Shown: positions 17,641 to 26,378, numbered from the stretch's first letter. The stretch is 35,043 nt of DNA from Leisingera sp. JC1 (GCF_001679925.1 NZ_LYUZ01000002.1:89881-124923); one strand, 5' to 3'. The notes: generated by a model not told the origin, from the letters alone. Translations and numbers: made by a program.

Positions 17641-18708
17641 ATGACACTGCACTCCAGCGACTTCGGCCCCGCCCCGATCCGCCGCTTCGGCTTCCTGCTG
17701 TTTCCCGGCTTTCCGATGGCCTGCCTGACCGCAGCTATCGACACGTTGCACACCGCAAATGAGCTGGCCGGGCACCAGGTTTTCAGCTGGTCGCTTGTGA
17801 CCGAGACCGGCGCACAGGCAACAGCCTCCGCTGGCGTGCCTTTTGCGGCAGACTGCAGCCTTGCTGAAGCAGACGCCATGGACTGTCTGTTCCTGCTTTC
17901 CGGGCCAGAGGCCGTGTTTGATGACCCGGTCCCCGGACACGGCCGGCTGCGATACCTGGCACGCCACGGTATCATCCTTGGCGCGGCCGCGGGCGGTATT
18001 TTCCCGCTTGCCCGCAGCGGTGTTCTGTCCGGGCGGCGCTGCGCTGTCCATTGGAGCTACCGCAACGCCTTTGAAACCGCCTTTCCGGATTGCACTGCTG
18101 TGGACAGGCTGGCCGTGCGTGACGGGCCGGTTCATACAATTTCCGGAGCCGCTGCGATGCTTGACCTGGCATTGGAGCTGACCGGGAACGCACTTGGCGA
18201 GGCTGCTATGAATGAGGTCGCCTGCATGTATCAGCATCCTGTCCTGCGCAGCGGCAGCGCACGGCAAAAAATCCCCGTTCTGCAAAGCGGCCGCACGGTT
18301 GATCAAATGCCGCCTGCGGTCAAGCAGGCGATGTCCATCTTTTCGGAGAATGTCGAAACTCCTGTCGGCATCCGCGAGGTCGCCCGCATGGCCGGAATTT
18401 CTCCGCGCCAGCTGGAGCGCAGTTTCCGCACCGCCACAGGCCTCAGCCCTGGCGAGTATTACCGCCGCCAGCGCCTCAAGACCGCCAGGCAGATGGTGCG
18501 CTATTCCTGGGACAGCATCTCGGACATCGCTCATTCTGTTGGCTATGCCAGTTCCTCGACGCTGACGCTGCATTACCGCAAATTCTATGGTGTCACGCCC
18601 GTTCAGGACCGCAAACAGACTTTTCTTCCCGAAGCCGGAATTCCGGCCCGAAACCGCCCCGCAGCAGACCAGTGCCCGGCCAAGACTATCACGCTTTCAT
18701 CAGGATGA
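17641..18708 (+). CDS. GlxA family transcriptional regulator (DJ-1/PfpI-like domain plus AraC HTH)
   Basis: A 355-residue regulator. Residues about 10-190 form a class I glutamine amidotransferase-like (DJ-1/PfpI) domain, FGFLLFPGFPMACLTAAID at the start and GVLSGRRCAVHW later. Where many GlxA proteins have a CTGAF nucleophile turn, this one has AAAGGIF, so the domain is probably a ligand sensor rather than an enzyme. Residues about 235-325 are an AraC double helix-turn-helix, with GISPRQLERSFRTATGLSPGEYYR and SVGYASSSTLTLHYRKFYGVTP. GbdR/CdhR-type relatives control choline, betaine and carnitine catabolism. Being the last gene of the importer operon, it may respond to a methylated amine; the effector is not known. 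Confidence 0.88.
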   Translation: MTLHSSDFGPAPIRRFGFLLFPGFPMACLTAAIDTLHTANELAGHQVFSWSLVTETGAQATASAGVPFAADCSLAEADAMDCLFLLSGPEAVFDDPVPGHGRLRYLARHGIILGAAAGGIFPLARSGVLSGRRCAVHWSYRNAFETAFPDCTAVDRLAVRDGPVHTISGAAAMLDLALELTGNALGEAAMNEVACMYQHPVLRSGSARQKIPVLQSGRTVDQMPPAVKQAMSIFSENVETPVGIREVARMAGISPRQLERSFRTATGLSPGEYYRRQRLKTARQMVRYSWDSISDIAHSVGYASSSTLTLHYRKFYGVTPVQDRKQTFLPEAGIPARNRPAADQCPAKTITLSSG

Positions 18709-18777
18709 AGGCAGCTCAACCCGGCCTGTACCCTCGCAAGCGATGGCCTGCGCTGCATATTGAAGGCGCGCACGCCA

Positions 18778-19770
18778 CTAAAATACCGGCTGCGTGCGAT
18801 GGTCAGGGTAGACAACTGCCAATTGGCCGGGCTCAAACAGATCCAACGTTTTGCGCCAGGTCCGGCCAAGCCACAGCAAATCCACTGACAGATCGCCAGG
18901 GTGATAGGCCGCAGTGTACAGCGTGCCAAAACCCTTGTCGAAAGCCAGTGAGTACAGTGGCGGCTTGAGGAAAGTTCCGACAAATTTTTCCTTGGTTTCC
19001 GGATGCAGCGTCAGCCGGTGCAGCAAAAACCGCTCCCTTTCAACAGAGGCCGTTAGACGAGCATGACTGGTCCATTCAACGCGTTCCTGATGATTGGTCG
19101 CAACCGCCGCATGGGTGATCAGGGTCGGACGGTCGGGTGCAAGAAAGGCGGTGAAGTAGTTCCGGTTGCGGTCCAGTACCGTCACATTATAGCTCATGTG
19201 GCAGGGCACGCGCCGCAGCACATCCTTTGCCTCCTCGATGGTTGAGCAGGTCTGCAACAGATACCTGAGGATGAGCGGCACCCCAAAGCCGTCGCCCACG
19301 GCCCGGCGCCCGCCGAAGGTCAGCGAGACGCAAAGCCCGGCATCGTTCACCCCGTCCAGCAAGCCGAACAGGCCGTCCGAGGTCCCCATGACCTGCCGCC
19401 CATTCCAACCGGTCTTCAGATACACCGCATCAAAGGCCGAAGGGTTGTAATCATAATTGCGCACCAGCAGCGGCTCCCTGCCCTGCCAGATGGCCTGGCT
19501 GCAGCCTGCCAGATAACGCGGCGGGCAATAGAAACTGAGGAACCGGGATTCCAGATCGCCGCCGCCAACGGACGCGCACAGCTGATCATAAAGCCCCACC
19601 ATCTCAGGCATATGTGTTTGCAGCGCACGACGGCATTCGGCATAGGTTGGACGGCCAGAGAGGCCTTCGCTGGCCCACCAATTCAAGTAGGCTGTGCGGT
19701 ATTCGGAAAAGAGCCCGGACAGCACTTGCCCCGGCTCCGTTTCCTGCATGGCGCGGAATGTCAGTCTCAT
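18778..19770 (-). CDS. C45 family autoproteolytic acyltransferase/hydrolase (Ntn fold)
   Basis: A 330-residue protein of the acyl-CoA:6-aminopenicillanate acyltransferase/linear amide hydrolase type. The likely nucleophile is Cys90 in AGCSQAIW, followed by LLVRNYDYNP, the usual strand after the cleavage site; maturation by cleavage before Cys90 is expected. GLLDGVNDAGLCVSLTFGGR and a late ATNHQ segment are also typical. Members transfer acyl groups to, or hydrolyse, amides of small molecules. It is the last gene of a four-gene operon, five bases after the ATP-grasp gene, and thus probably acts on the amide made by that ligase, either as acyltransferase or as trimming hydrolase. The substrate is not predictable. 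Confidence 0.83.
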   Translation of the reverse strand: MRLTFRAMQETEPGQVLSGLFSEYRTAYLNWWASEGLSGRPTYAECRRALQTHMPEMVGLYDQLCASVGGGDLESRFLSFYCPPRYLAGCSQAIWQGREPLLVRNYDYNPSAFDAVYLKTGWNGRQVMGTSDGLFGLLDGVNDAGLCVSLTFGGRRAVGDGFGVPLILRYLLQTCSTIEEAKDVLRRVPCHMSYNVTVLDRNRNYFTAFLAPDRPTLITHAAVATNHQERVEWTSHARLTASVERERFLLHRLTLHPETKEKFVGTFLKPPLYSLAFDKGFGTLYTAAYHPGDLSVDLLWLGRTWRKTLDLFEPGQLAVVYPDHRTQPVF

Positions 19771-19775
19771 TCAGC

Positions 19776-21227
19776 CTACATAATCTTGAACGCCGGGTCC
19801 TCAAAGGCCTGTGCAGACGGCAGCGGGCGCGCCGAATAGGCGTTCTTGATGCCGTCGATCCAGCGTTTCGATTTCTCGGTCAGCTGGAAGCCCTTGGTCA
19901 TAGACCGGCCCCGGGTGACAAGAATGCCCAGATCGGCGCCTTCATAGCGGTAATCGCCTGCATTGGAGATCCGCAGGAAGAATGCCTCATCCTCGCTTTC
20001 GACAGCGCGGCGGTGATAATCGAAACGGTCGAACACCACTGATCCGTCCGGCAGCATCTTATATATCCCGGATTCCGGCGCGTGGGTTACGATATCCACT
20101 GTGTCCTCGGTGTGCTTGATCACCATCTGCGACCAGGAATCTATCATGTCCGGGTCAGCCCAGCGGGCATTCAGTTCCCCCACATCCAGCTTGAACGGTT
20201 TCTTGGAGAACTCCAGCAGGTGGAACAGGAACAGCGGCGCGTCCGCATGGGCAAAGGCAGCGTGGTTGGTCATCGAGGACGCCCCGGTGATCCGCGGGTT
20301 CAGCTCGCCCAGCCAAATATCGCCAGTCTTCTTGTCGATCAGGAAGTCCAGCTCAAAATATCCGCGATAGCCCTCCTTGCGCAGCTGCTCGCCGAATTTG
20401 AAGGTCAGCTCGCGTGCCTTTTCGCGTGTCTTAGGTGGAAAGGCAGTAGAGAAAATCTCATTGCCGCACCAGCCGCCCCGGTAGGGCGTCAGTTCCTTAA
20501 AGCCGACAAGTTCTGTCATCAGCGGCCCGACGATTGTGCCTTCGGAGGTGCAGCAGGCCTCGATCGCCGAGCCGCGGCAATCGATCCGTTTCATGATCTT
20601 GATTTCGCCCTGGCCGACGATCTCATGCTCATGCTTGCGGAAATCAGCCTCCGTCTTGATGAAGAACGTGGTGTGGCCGGAATCCCCGAAGGCGCTTTGC
20701 AGCACCAGATCACTGCCAAGATCCGCCTTCTTGCAGATCTTCTTCAGGTGATCATAGCTGTCGACCTTTGAAAGCGTATTCGGAACTGAGGGCACGCCGG
20801 CCTTGTTGCCGACCCGCACGGTCTCAATCTTGTTATCCATCTTGGTGCGCAGCTTCGCCTTGGGGAACCACACCTCACCGCCAAGTTCCTTGGCCAGCTT
20901 CTCAGTCTTTTCATCGAACATCAGGAACACAAACTTGGGCTTGCCGCCGCGCGCCTTGACGTAGTCGATGACCTCCTTGTGCTGCAGCAGGTAGTTGTTG
21001 ATGTCCTCGATGGACTGGAATTCGTCATGCGGCAGCTCAGACGGCACCAGCACGTTCGGGTGGCGGCCGTCGAAACAGTCCATGTAGCAGATATACTTGA
21101 AGTTCTTTACCCACTCGTCGAGCCCGAGAAGATTGAAGTTGGTCGCTGAGACAAAATAGACCGGGTCCGTATTGGTATGGAAATAGCGGCGGATCTCCGA
21201 AATGTTGTTCAGAACTTTCTTCGGCAT
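19776..21227 (-). CDS. ATP-grasp ligase
   Basis: A 483-residue protein with an ATP-grasp fold at about residues 115-330. It has a nucleotide-binding lysine-rich segment (DNKIETVRVGNKAGVPSVPNT), a glycine-rich loop in FGDSGHTTFF, and the metal-binding end GELNPRITGASS near residue 308. The last 120 residues are not a domain I recognise. ATP-grasp enzymes join a carboxylate, through an acyl phosphate, to an amine or thiol. The ribosome-binding site GGGAGA is clear. It lies 56 bp after the PLP decarboxylase and five bases before the C45 enzyme. The simplest reading is that the decarboxylase makes an amine that this ligase couples to an acid, which is inference from order and family only. Confidence 0.85.
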   Translation of the reverse strand: MPKKVLNNISEIRRYFHTNTDPVYFVSATNFNLLGLDEWVKNFKYICYMDCFDGRHPNVLVPSELPHDEFQSIEDINNYLLQHKEVIDYVKARGGKPKFVFLMFDEKTEKLAKELGGEVWFPKAKLRTKMDNKIETVRVGNKAGVPSVPNTLSKVDSYDHLKKICKKADLGSDLVLQSAFGDSGHTTFFIKTEADFRKHEHEIVGQGEIKIMKRIDCRGSAIEACCTSEGTIVGPLMTELVGFKELTPYRGGWCGNEIFSTAFPPKTREKARELTFKFGEQLRKEGYRGYFELDFLIDKKTGDIWLGELNPRITGASSMTNHAAFAHADAPLFLFHLLEFSKKPFKLDVGELNARWADPDMIDSWSQMVIKHTEDTVDIVTHAPESGIYKMLPDGSVVFDRFDYHRRAVESEDEAFFLRISNAGDYRYEGADLGILVTRGRSMTKGFQLTEKSKRWIDGIKNAYSARPLPSAQAFEDPAFKIM

Positions 21228-21283
21228 GTATCGTCTCCCAGTGAATTCAATTTTTCGTTGGATTTCTGTTTCTTGGCGGGCGT

Positions 21284-24028
21284 CTATTTCTTGACTGACT
21301 TCAGGGCCTCCTTGGTGAAAACGCGCAGCCCCAGATCAGCGCGGAATCCGTGGATTTCGCTCACATCAAGCGCCCGCATGAACGACAGGATCTCCGGGCT
21401 TATGACCTGCCCCGGCACCAGGATCGGAAAGCCTGGCGGGTAGGGAATGATGAAGCTCGACGAAACCAGCTCTTCACCCGCTTCCAGCCGCTGCATCAGG
21501 TTGTCATCTGTCGGGATGTAATCGCAGTTGTCCTCGTTGTAGGCGAGGAAGAAAGCGGTGCGGATGTCGCCCTCCGGCGTTTCCTTGCCCGCCCGGAACG
21601 CATCGTGGAACCGGCTGAAATCCGGCAGCGGCGGCACATGTTCCACCAGCGCCGACACCCGGTTGTCAAACGACCGGCGCTCCATCTTAGAGGCATCGTC
21701 CAGCAACTCATCCAGATCGTTGGCTATCTCAACCAGCACCTCGATCAGGTAAGCAACCGAAGACCGGGTAGTGCCGATGTTGGTCATGAACAAGACAGTG
21801 TTGCGCGATGTCTTGTTGATCTGGATCCCGTATTTGTCCATCAGGATCTTGGTCTTGAAGGTATCACCATCCCAGCCTGTGCCACCTACCGCCAGAGTGA
21901 CGCGGGTCGGGTCCAGCACAAATTCATCCTGGCTCCACATCGACCATTTGTCGATCCAGCCGTGATCCGGGTCGTAATAAGCCTCCACCCCGCTCTCGCG
22001 GAACTGCTCCGGAATCATGTCGCCGGCGGTCAGCACTTTGAAGTACTTGTTCAGCAGCGGGTGTTCACTGATCGCCCGGCGGATCGACATCGCGCTTTCG
22101 ATTTGTTTCTGAACGAACTCGAACCCCTCAAGCTCCACCTGCCGGCGCCCGACATCCAGCGAGGCAATGATCTGATAATTCGGCGAGGTCGAGGTATGTG
22201 TCATGTAAGCCTCGTGGAAGGCCTGCTCGACTTCGCCCTTAAAATCCTGGTCATTCACATGGATCATCGACCCCTGCCGCAGCGAGGTCAGCGTCTTATG
22301 GGTGGACTGGGTGGCATAGGCCCGCACCCGCGCATCAGGCGGCGGCACCAGCCGGGTATTCAGCCAGGTCTCCTCATCCGCGTCCTTCAGCATCTCCTGC
22401 TGCGCCTCCCAGGCCTGCACCGTCTCCGGGGTGCGCAACGTTTCCCGCAACGTGTTGGCCACCCCCATCGCCGTGCGCTGGCGGTAGGTCGGGTCAAAGC
22501 GGGCAAAAGCAAACCAGGCCTCGTCCCACAGGAAGATCAGATCTTTCTTGATCGCCAGGCATTCCTCCATCACCCGGCGCACGTTGTAGACGATGCCGTC
22601 AAAAGTGCAGTTGGTCAGCAGAACCATCCGCACCCGGTCCAGCTTGCCGGCTGCTTTGAGCCGCAGCAAGGTGTGCTTGATTTCGCGCAGCGGCACCGCC
22701 CCGTACATCGAATGCTCATGCAGCGGGTAGCTGTCCATATAGGCCACGCTGGCACCCGCCAGCACCATTCCGTAGTGGTGCGATTTGTGGCAGTCCCGGT
22801 CCACCAATACAATGTCGCCGGGGCGGACCACCGACTGCACCACGATCTTGTTGCAGGTCGAGGTGCCGTTGGTGGCAAAGAACGTGTGCTTGGCGCCAAA
22901 GGCGCGCGCGGCCATGTCCTGCGCTTCCTTGATAGGGCCGCGCGGCTCCAGCAGGCTGTCGAGCCCGCCGGAGGTGGCCGATGTTTCCGCTAGGAAGATG
23001 TTGGAGCCGTAAAACGCCCCCATGTCCTGAATCCAGTGCGAGCGGCTGATCGACTTGCCGCGGCTGATCGGCATCGCGTGGAACACGCCGGTGGGCTGCT
23101 TTGAGTATTCCTTGAGCGCAGTGAAGAACGGCGATTTGTAGCGCCGGTCGACCCCGCGCAGAATGTTCAAGTGCAGCTCCTGGAAATCCTCCTGATTGTA
23201 GAACACCCGGCGGCAGCGGCCCAGATCCAGCCCCGCGATATCCTCGGCTGAGCGGTCGGTGACCAGATAGGCGTCCAGCTCCGGCCGGATCTTCTCGATC
23301 AGGCGGCAGGCTTCGGGGCCGTATTCATGAGGGGCGATGGAATCGACTTCCTCCCCCTCGCTCACGCGTGTCAGGTACTGGTTCAGGATCGGCAGTTCGA
23401 TCTTCGATTTCAGCGACAGTCCGGGGCGCACCACCACGGCCTGCACATTGTGGTTGAACAGGATGCCGATCAGCGCATCCTCCAGCGATGGCACAATCAC
23501 CGGCTCATAGATGAACGGGTCCTCAATCCTCCGCATCCGCAAGAGGTTCTGCCGCAGGAACCGCTCCTGCGATTCCGACACGTCATCAACGATCAGTACC
23601 TCGAAATAGGGCCGCCCCAGCGCCCGCGCCTCGGGCGCAAGCGACGCTTCGTCCTCATAGTCTTCGTTGTCAATCTCATCTGAGGACAGCGGAATGGACC
23701 GCCGCCGGTAAGCGCCGGAGGTCAGCGCCCGCGCGATACGGCGCACCGAAACCGCCAAGTCTTCCACATTGCCGTGCTGCAGCAGCCTGCGCAAATGCTC
23801 GAACGCATGAATGCCCGGAAACGCCCAATATCGTTCAATCGGCGCCAGCACATCGAACAGATGCTCCGCCGCGGCCATCAGTTTCTCGCTCTGACGGCCC
23901 TCCTGACGCTGCCGGGCCAGCCCCTCGGCCGACTCCCGTAGCGAACTCCATCTGTCCGCCCGCAGTTGGGTTGCACTGTAATAATCCCGGATCGACGGCA
24001 AAGCCTTCCTTTGCGGCTGCAAGTTCAA
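21284..24028 (-). CDS. Orn/Lys/Arg-type PLP decarboxylase, enlarged
   Basis: A 914-residue fold-type I PLP enzyme related to bacterial inducible arginine/lysine/ornithine decarboxylases. The Schiff-base lysine is Lys578 in STHKTLTSLRQGSMIHV. FFATNGTSTCNKIVVQ, DRDCHKSHHYGM and DEAWFAFARFDP upstream are the cofactor-binding segments. A receiver-like wing domain (VLIVDDVSESQ) lies near residues 145-260. About 140 extra helical residues precede it, making the protein some 150-200 residues longer than AdiA or CadA. Translation starts at TTG, preceded six bases away by a near-perfect AAAGGAGG. The amine product cannot be chosen among agmatine, cadaverine, putrescine or another. The gene is second in the operon. 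Confidence 0.9.
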   Translation of the reverse strand: MNLQPQRKALPSIRDYYSATQLRADRWSSLRESAEGLARQRQEGRQSEKLMAAAEHLFDVLAPIERYWAFPGIHAFEHLRRLLQHGNVEDLAVSVRRIARALTSGAYRRRSIPLSSDEIDNEDYEDEASLAPEARALGRPYFEVLIVDDVSESQERFLRQNLLRMRRIEDPFIYEPVIVPSLEDALIGILFNHNVQAVVVRPGLSLKSKIELPILNQYLTRVSEGEEVDSIAPHEYGPEACRLIEKIRPELDAYLVTDRSAEDIAGLDLGRCRRVFYNQEDFQELHLNILRGVDRRYKSPFFTALKEYSKQPTGVFHAMPISRGKSISRSHWIQDMGAFYGSNIFLAETSATSGGLDSLLEPRGPIKEAQDMAARAFGAKHTFFATNGTSTCNKIVVQSVVRPGDIVLVDRDCHKSHHYGMVLAGASVAYMDSYPLHEHSMYGAVPLREIKHTLLRLKAAGKLDRVRMVLLTNCTFDGIVYNVRRVMEECLAIKKDLIFLWDEAWFAFARFDPTYRQRTAMGVANTLRETLRTPETVQAWEAQQEMLKDADEETWLNTRLVPPPDARVRAYATQSTHKTLTSLRQGSMIHVNDQDFKGEVEQAFHEAYMTHTSTSPNYQIIASLDVGRRQVELEGFEFVQKQIESAMSIRRAISEHPLLNKYFKVLTAGDMIPEQFRESGVEAYYDPDHGWIDKWSMWSQDEFVLDPTRVTLAVGGTGWDGDTFKTKILMDKYGIQINKTSRNTVLFMTNIGTTRSSVAYLIEVLVEIANDLDELLDDASKMERRSFDNRVSALVEHVPPLPDFSRFHDAFRAGKETPEGDIRTAFFLAYNEDNCDYIPTDDNLMQRLEAGEELVSSSFIIPYPPGFPILVPGQVISPEILSFMRALDVSEIHGFRADLGLRVFTKEALKSVKK

Positions 24029-24078
24029 AACCTGCCTCCTTTCTGTCGCGTCAGGACCTGCGCCGCCTTCCAGTCCGG

Positions 24079-25047
24079 TTAATCAGAACCCGTTTTTCCA
24101 GGAAAAACGGAAAAATGATGCGGCGAATGTAACGTCTGCTCAAAATTCTCAATCGAGCTGCGCGGGTCGGAGGACTGCAGCCCGCGCTGCGATCCCTGAC
24201 CAGGCGTCTCAAGCGGCCCCAGCGTTTTCAGATAGGCATCAGCCCCGCTGGTGCGGTCGTAAACAGTGAACTCTGCTTCCCGGTCGCGGAAGCTCTTCAA
24301 AACCTGGCCCAGCCCCTTGAGCCCGGTTTCGCGCTGGCGCCGGACCTGATCCAGATCGATTTCGATCGGGAACATATCCTCCTGCCCCGCCGACTGATGC
24401 AGCACGGTGGCTGAAGGATCCACCACAAGCGAACGACCGACACCGCCGGCGCTCAGCCCGTTGACATCAAAAACATAGCACTGGAACTGGGCTGCCGTAG
24501 CCCGCGCGATGGCAATCTCCGCCTCCCGGTCGGTGGTGCCGGTCAGCACCGGGTGCAGCAGAACTTCCACTCCCTGGCTGGTCAGCTGCCGAGTGGTCTC
24601 CGGGAACCAGATGTCATAGCAAATCGAGAGGCCGAACCGGCCCACCTCGGGGACATCGAACACGCAGAACTCAGTGCCCGCAGAAATTCCTGCCTCATAC
24701 GGGCGGAACGGAAACATCTTGGAGTACTTGGCGACAATCTCACCTTCCGGATTGATCACGACAGATGTGTTCAGGATCCGGCCGTCTTCGGTTTTTTCGA
24801 ACATGGACCCCGGGATCAGCCAGATGCCAAAGCGGCGCGCATCTTCCTGAAACTGCTGCAATGCATCGTTGGGAAAGGGTTGCGCGAACTGATCCAGCGG
24901 CCCGTAGGGGGCAAGTTCGGAAAACAGAACCATCTGCGTCCAGGGAAACCGGGCCATCAAGATCTCAATTCGGTGACGCATGGCTTCGACATTCGAGTGA
25001 AGCGCAGAGACATGCATCTGAACACCAGCAATAGCGAAAGGTGTCAT
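24079..25047 (-). CDS. Carbon-nitrogen hydrolase (nitrilase superfamily amidase)
   Basis: A 322-residue nitrilase-superfamily enzyme with the full catalytic triad: Glu44 in FSELAPYG, Lys110 in YSKMFPFRPYE and Cys143 in ICYDIWFPE. RSLVVDPSATVL near residue 205 closes the core. The last 55 residues are a low-complexity tail outside the fold. It hydrolyses an amide, carbamoyl or nitrile group in the cytosol. Relatives include N-carbamoylputrescine amidase, which would make sense beside an arginine-type decarboxylase, but this cannot be proved from sequence. It is first in the operon, with 50 bp to the decarboxylase. The ribosome-binding site is weak (GGAG 11 bases upstream). Confidence 0.9.
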   Translation of the reverse strand: MTPFAIAGVQMHVSALHSNVEAMRHRIEILMARFPWTQMVLFSELAPYGPLDQFAQPFPNDALQQFQEDARRFGIWLIPGSMFEKTEDGRILNTSVVINPEGEIVAKYSKMFPFRPYEAGISAGTEFCVFDVPEVGRFGLSICYDIWFPETTRQLTSQGVEVLLHPVLTGTTDREAEIAIARATAAQFQCYVFDVNGLSAGGVGRSLVVDPSATVLHQSAGQEDMFPIEIDLDQVRRQRETGLKGLGQVLKSFRDREAEFTVYDRTSGADAYLKTLGPLETPGQGSQRGLQSSDPRSSIENFEQTLHSPHHFSVFPGKTGSD

Positions 25048-25442
25048 ATTGGGCGGAACTCCAACTGTATTTGTTGCAACCAGTCTATTTGCGGTCTGAG
25101 CCCTTGGCTAGAGCGTTTCCCCTTTCCCTCGGCTATGATAGTTGGAGACAGGTTCCACTATACCAGTGTGCGCACGAACCACTGCCAAGCAATGTTTTGG
25201 CCGCTTGGAAATTAATCCGCCGTGCCGGCGTTCAAATCCAGTCCTTTGTCGCAGTTCGCCAGCCAGCAGTGCCGGACTAGAGGTTCCAGGCCTTAGACGC
25301 CTACCACCTATAATTTCTATTCTTTTTGTGGTACTTTCATCCTGAGGGAGAGTGTTGCGGGAGCTGGTAAGGCGAGGTTTGCAGCCGGCCCGTTACCGAA
25401 AGGTCTTCTGATGTTGTTTCCATAGCCACGGGAGTATGTGTT
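25048..25442. other. Divergent promoter region between the C-N hydrolase operon and the pentapeptide protein
   Basis: A 395 bp gene-free stretch that must hold promoters for both directions. The hydrolase side carries TTGCAACAAATACAGTT on the minus strand close to the start, without a convincing -35/-10 pair. The part near 25300-25335 is AT-rich (TATAATTTCTATTCTTTTTG) and contains a TATAAT hexamer at about 25310-25315, which could be a -10 box for the plus-strand gene. I see no known operator or riboswitch. Confidence 0.4.
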
Positions 25443-26312
25443 GTGGCCGAGTCTCTGCTGAGTTTTTCCGAAGTGCTGTTGTTTGGACGCCCCCTGAGTG
25501 ATCTGCAAATCAATGCCGCAGACGCGGACGATGAAGAAAGCGTGCGCGCGGCTACTGATGCAAGCCTGGACCTGACTAAAAACGTCAGCGAAGTGGACGG
25601 GGTCGATCTTGCGCTGAACGACAAGGTTTTGGTGCGCCTCAACGGCTCAAAAGAAAACGGAATTTACCAGGCTGCCGCGGCCCAAGGAAGTAACTTTAAG
25701 CTGGAGGGGCGCCAAACAATTGAGAAAGGTAAGAGAGTTTCAGTTTCAGAGGGGGACGAACTAGGCGGAACAACTTGGGTTCAGAGAAAGGAACCTGACA
25801 AGCAAGTTTTCAAGGAGTTCAAACCGCGTCGCGGCCGGGGCAAGAACAATTTCTTGAAAGGCCAGTTCGGCCCGGATGCCAAGCTCGCGCGCATTTATGG
25901 CTTCTCTTACGAAGGCACGTATTTCGAACTGCCGGAGCCTGCCGTTTTTCTTGTTCACGGGGACGGCGAGAGTGCTACGGGCAAACTGCCTGACAAAACA
26001 GAGGTCCAGGTCTCACGCGCCCCTCTGAACCCTTCCGTGACGGGGGTTGCCTCAGCTGAATATCAGTTCGCAAACGACATTATGGTCTGGGACTATGACA
26101 AAGCCGACTACTCAATCCGCTTTGATGTAATGACGGGTATGTTGGAGCAGATACTTTTGGATGTCTACTTCGGCGGTGGACCTGACATTAGCGGCGCGAA
26201 GGTCAGCGGCGCCAAGGTGAGCGGTGCCAAAGTCAGCGGCGCTAAGGTCAGCGGTGCAAAGGTCAGCGGCGCCAAGGTGAGCGGGGCAAAGGCGCGCGGC
26301 TCCGGCGACTGA
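25443..26312 (+). CDS. Unrecognised protein with C-terminal SGAKV pentapeptide repeats
   Basis: A 289-residue protein starting at GTG, with GGGAG eight bases upstream. Residues about 30-75 (VRAATDASLDL, then VDGVDLALNDKVLVRLNGSKENGIY) resemble a short module common in phage tail and other adhesion-type proteins. The middle is charged and shows no known domain. Near residue 235 the sequence becomes DYSIRFDVMTGMLEQILLDVYFGGG, then seven SGAKV units and the basic end RGSGD. Read as AKVSG, these fit the pentapeptide-repeat consensus, which folds as a right-handed beta-helix, though seven units make only about two turns. There is no signal peptide. Function is unknown. It is isolated, facing a cyclase gene. 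Confidence 0.7.
   Translation: MAESLLSFSEVLLFGRPLSDLQINAADADDEESVRAATDASLDLTKNVSEVDGVDLALNDKVLVRLNGSKENGIYQAAAAQGSNFKLEGRQTIEKGKRVSVSEGDELGGTTWVQRKEPDKQVFKEFKPRRGRGKNNFLKGQFGPDAKLARIYGFSYEGTYFELPEPAVFLVHGDGESATGKLPDKTEVQVSRAPLNPSVTGVASAEYQFANDIMVWDYDKADYSIRFDVMTGMLEQILLDVYFGGGPDISGAKVSGAKVSGAKVSGAKVSGAKVSGAKVSGAKARGSGD
26190..26294 (+). repeat. Seven tandem 15-bp units coding SGAKV
   Basis: Seven in-frame 15-bp units each encode Ser-Gly-Ala-Lys-Val (the last ends in Ala). The DNA copies differ almost only at synonymous third positions (GGC/GGT/GGG, GCG/GCC/GCT/GCA, AAG/AAA, GTC/GTG). Protein identity despite DNA divergence points to selection on the peptide, not to a recent slippage expansion. 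Confidence 0.9.
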
Positions 26313-26339
26313 CCGGCTTATTGGAACCGGTCGAGGCCC

Positions 26340-26370
26340 TGCGGTGCGGCTCACAAAAGCCTGCGCCGCA
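26340..26370. terminator. Bidirectional hairpin between convergent genes
   Basis: TGCGGTGCGGC at 26340-26350 pairs with GCCTGCGCCGCA at 26359-26370 across the loop TCACAAAA, with one bulged base and one G-T pair. It lies in the 66 bp between the pentapeptide-repeat gene and the convergent cyclase gene, where a shared terminator is expected. No strong T-run follows, so it is a weak candidate. Confidence 0.45.
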
Positions 26371-26378
26371 TCTCTGAT

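Noticed and set aside
15471-17975. Two long minus-strand frames (410 and 414 codons) across the importer operon
   Set aside because: Antisense to tmoW/tmoV and the regulator; composition (Asp, His, Gln, Gly) is a mirror of membrane-protein codons and no domain is seen.
25225-25250. GTTCAAATCC resembling a tRNA T loop
   Set aside because: No acceptor, D or anticodon stem can be built around it; a chance match.
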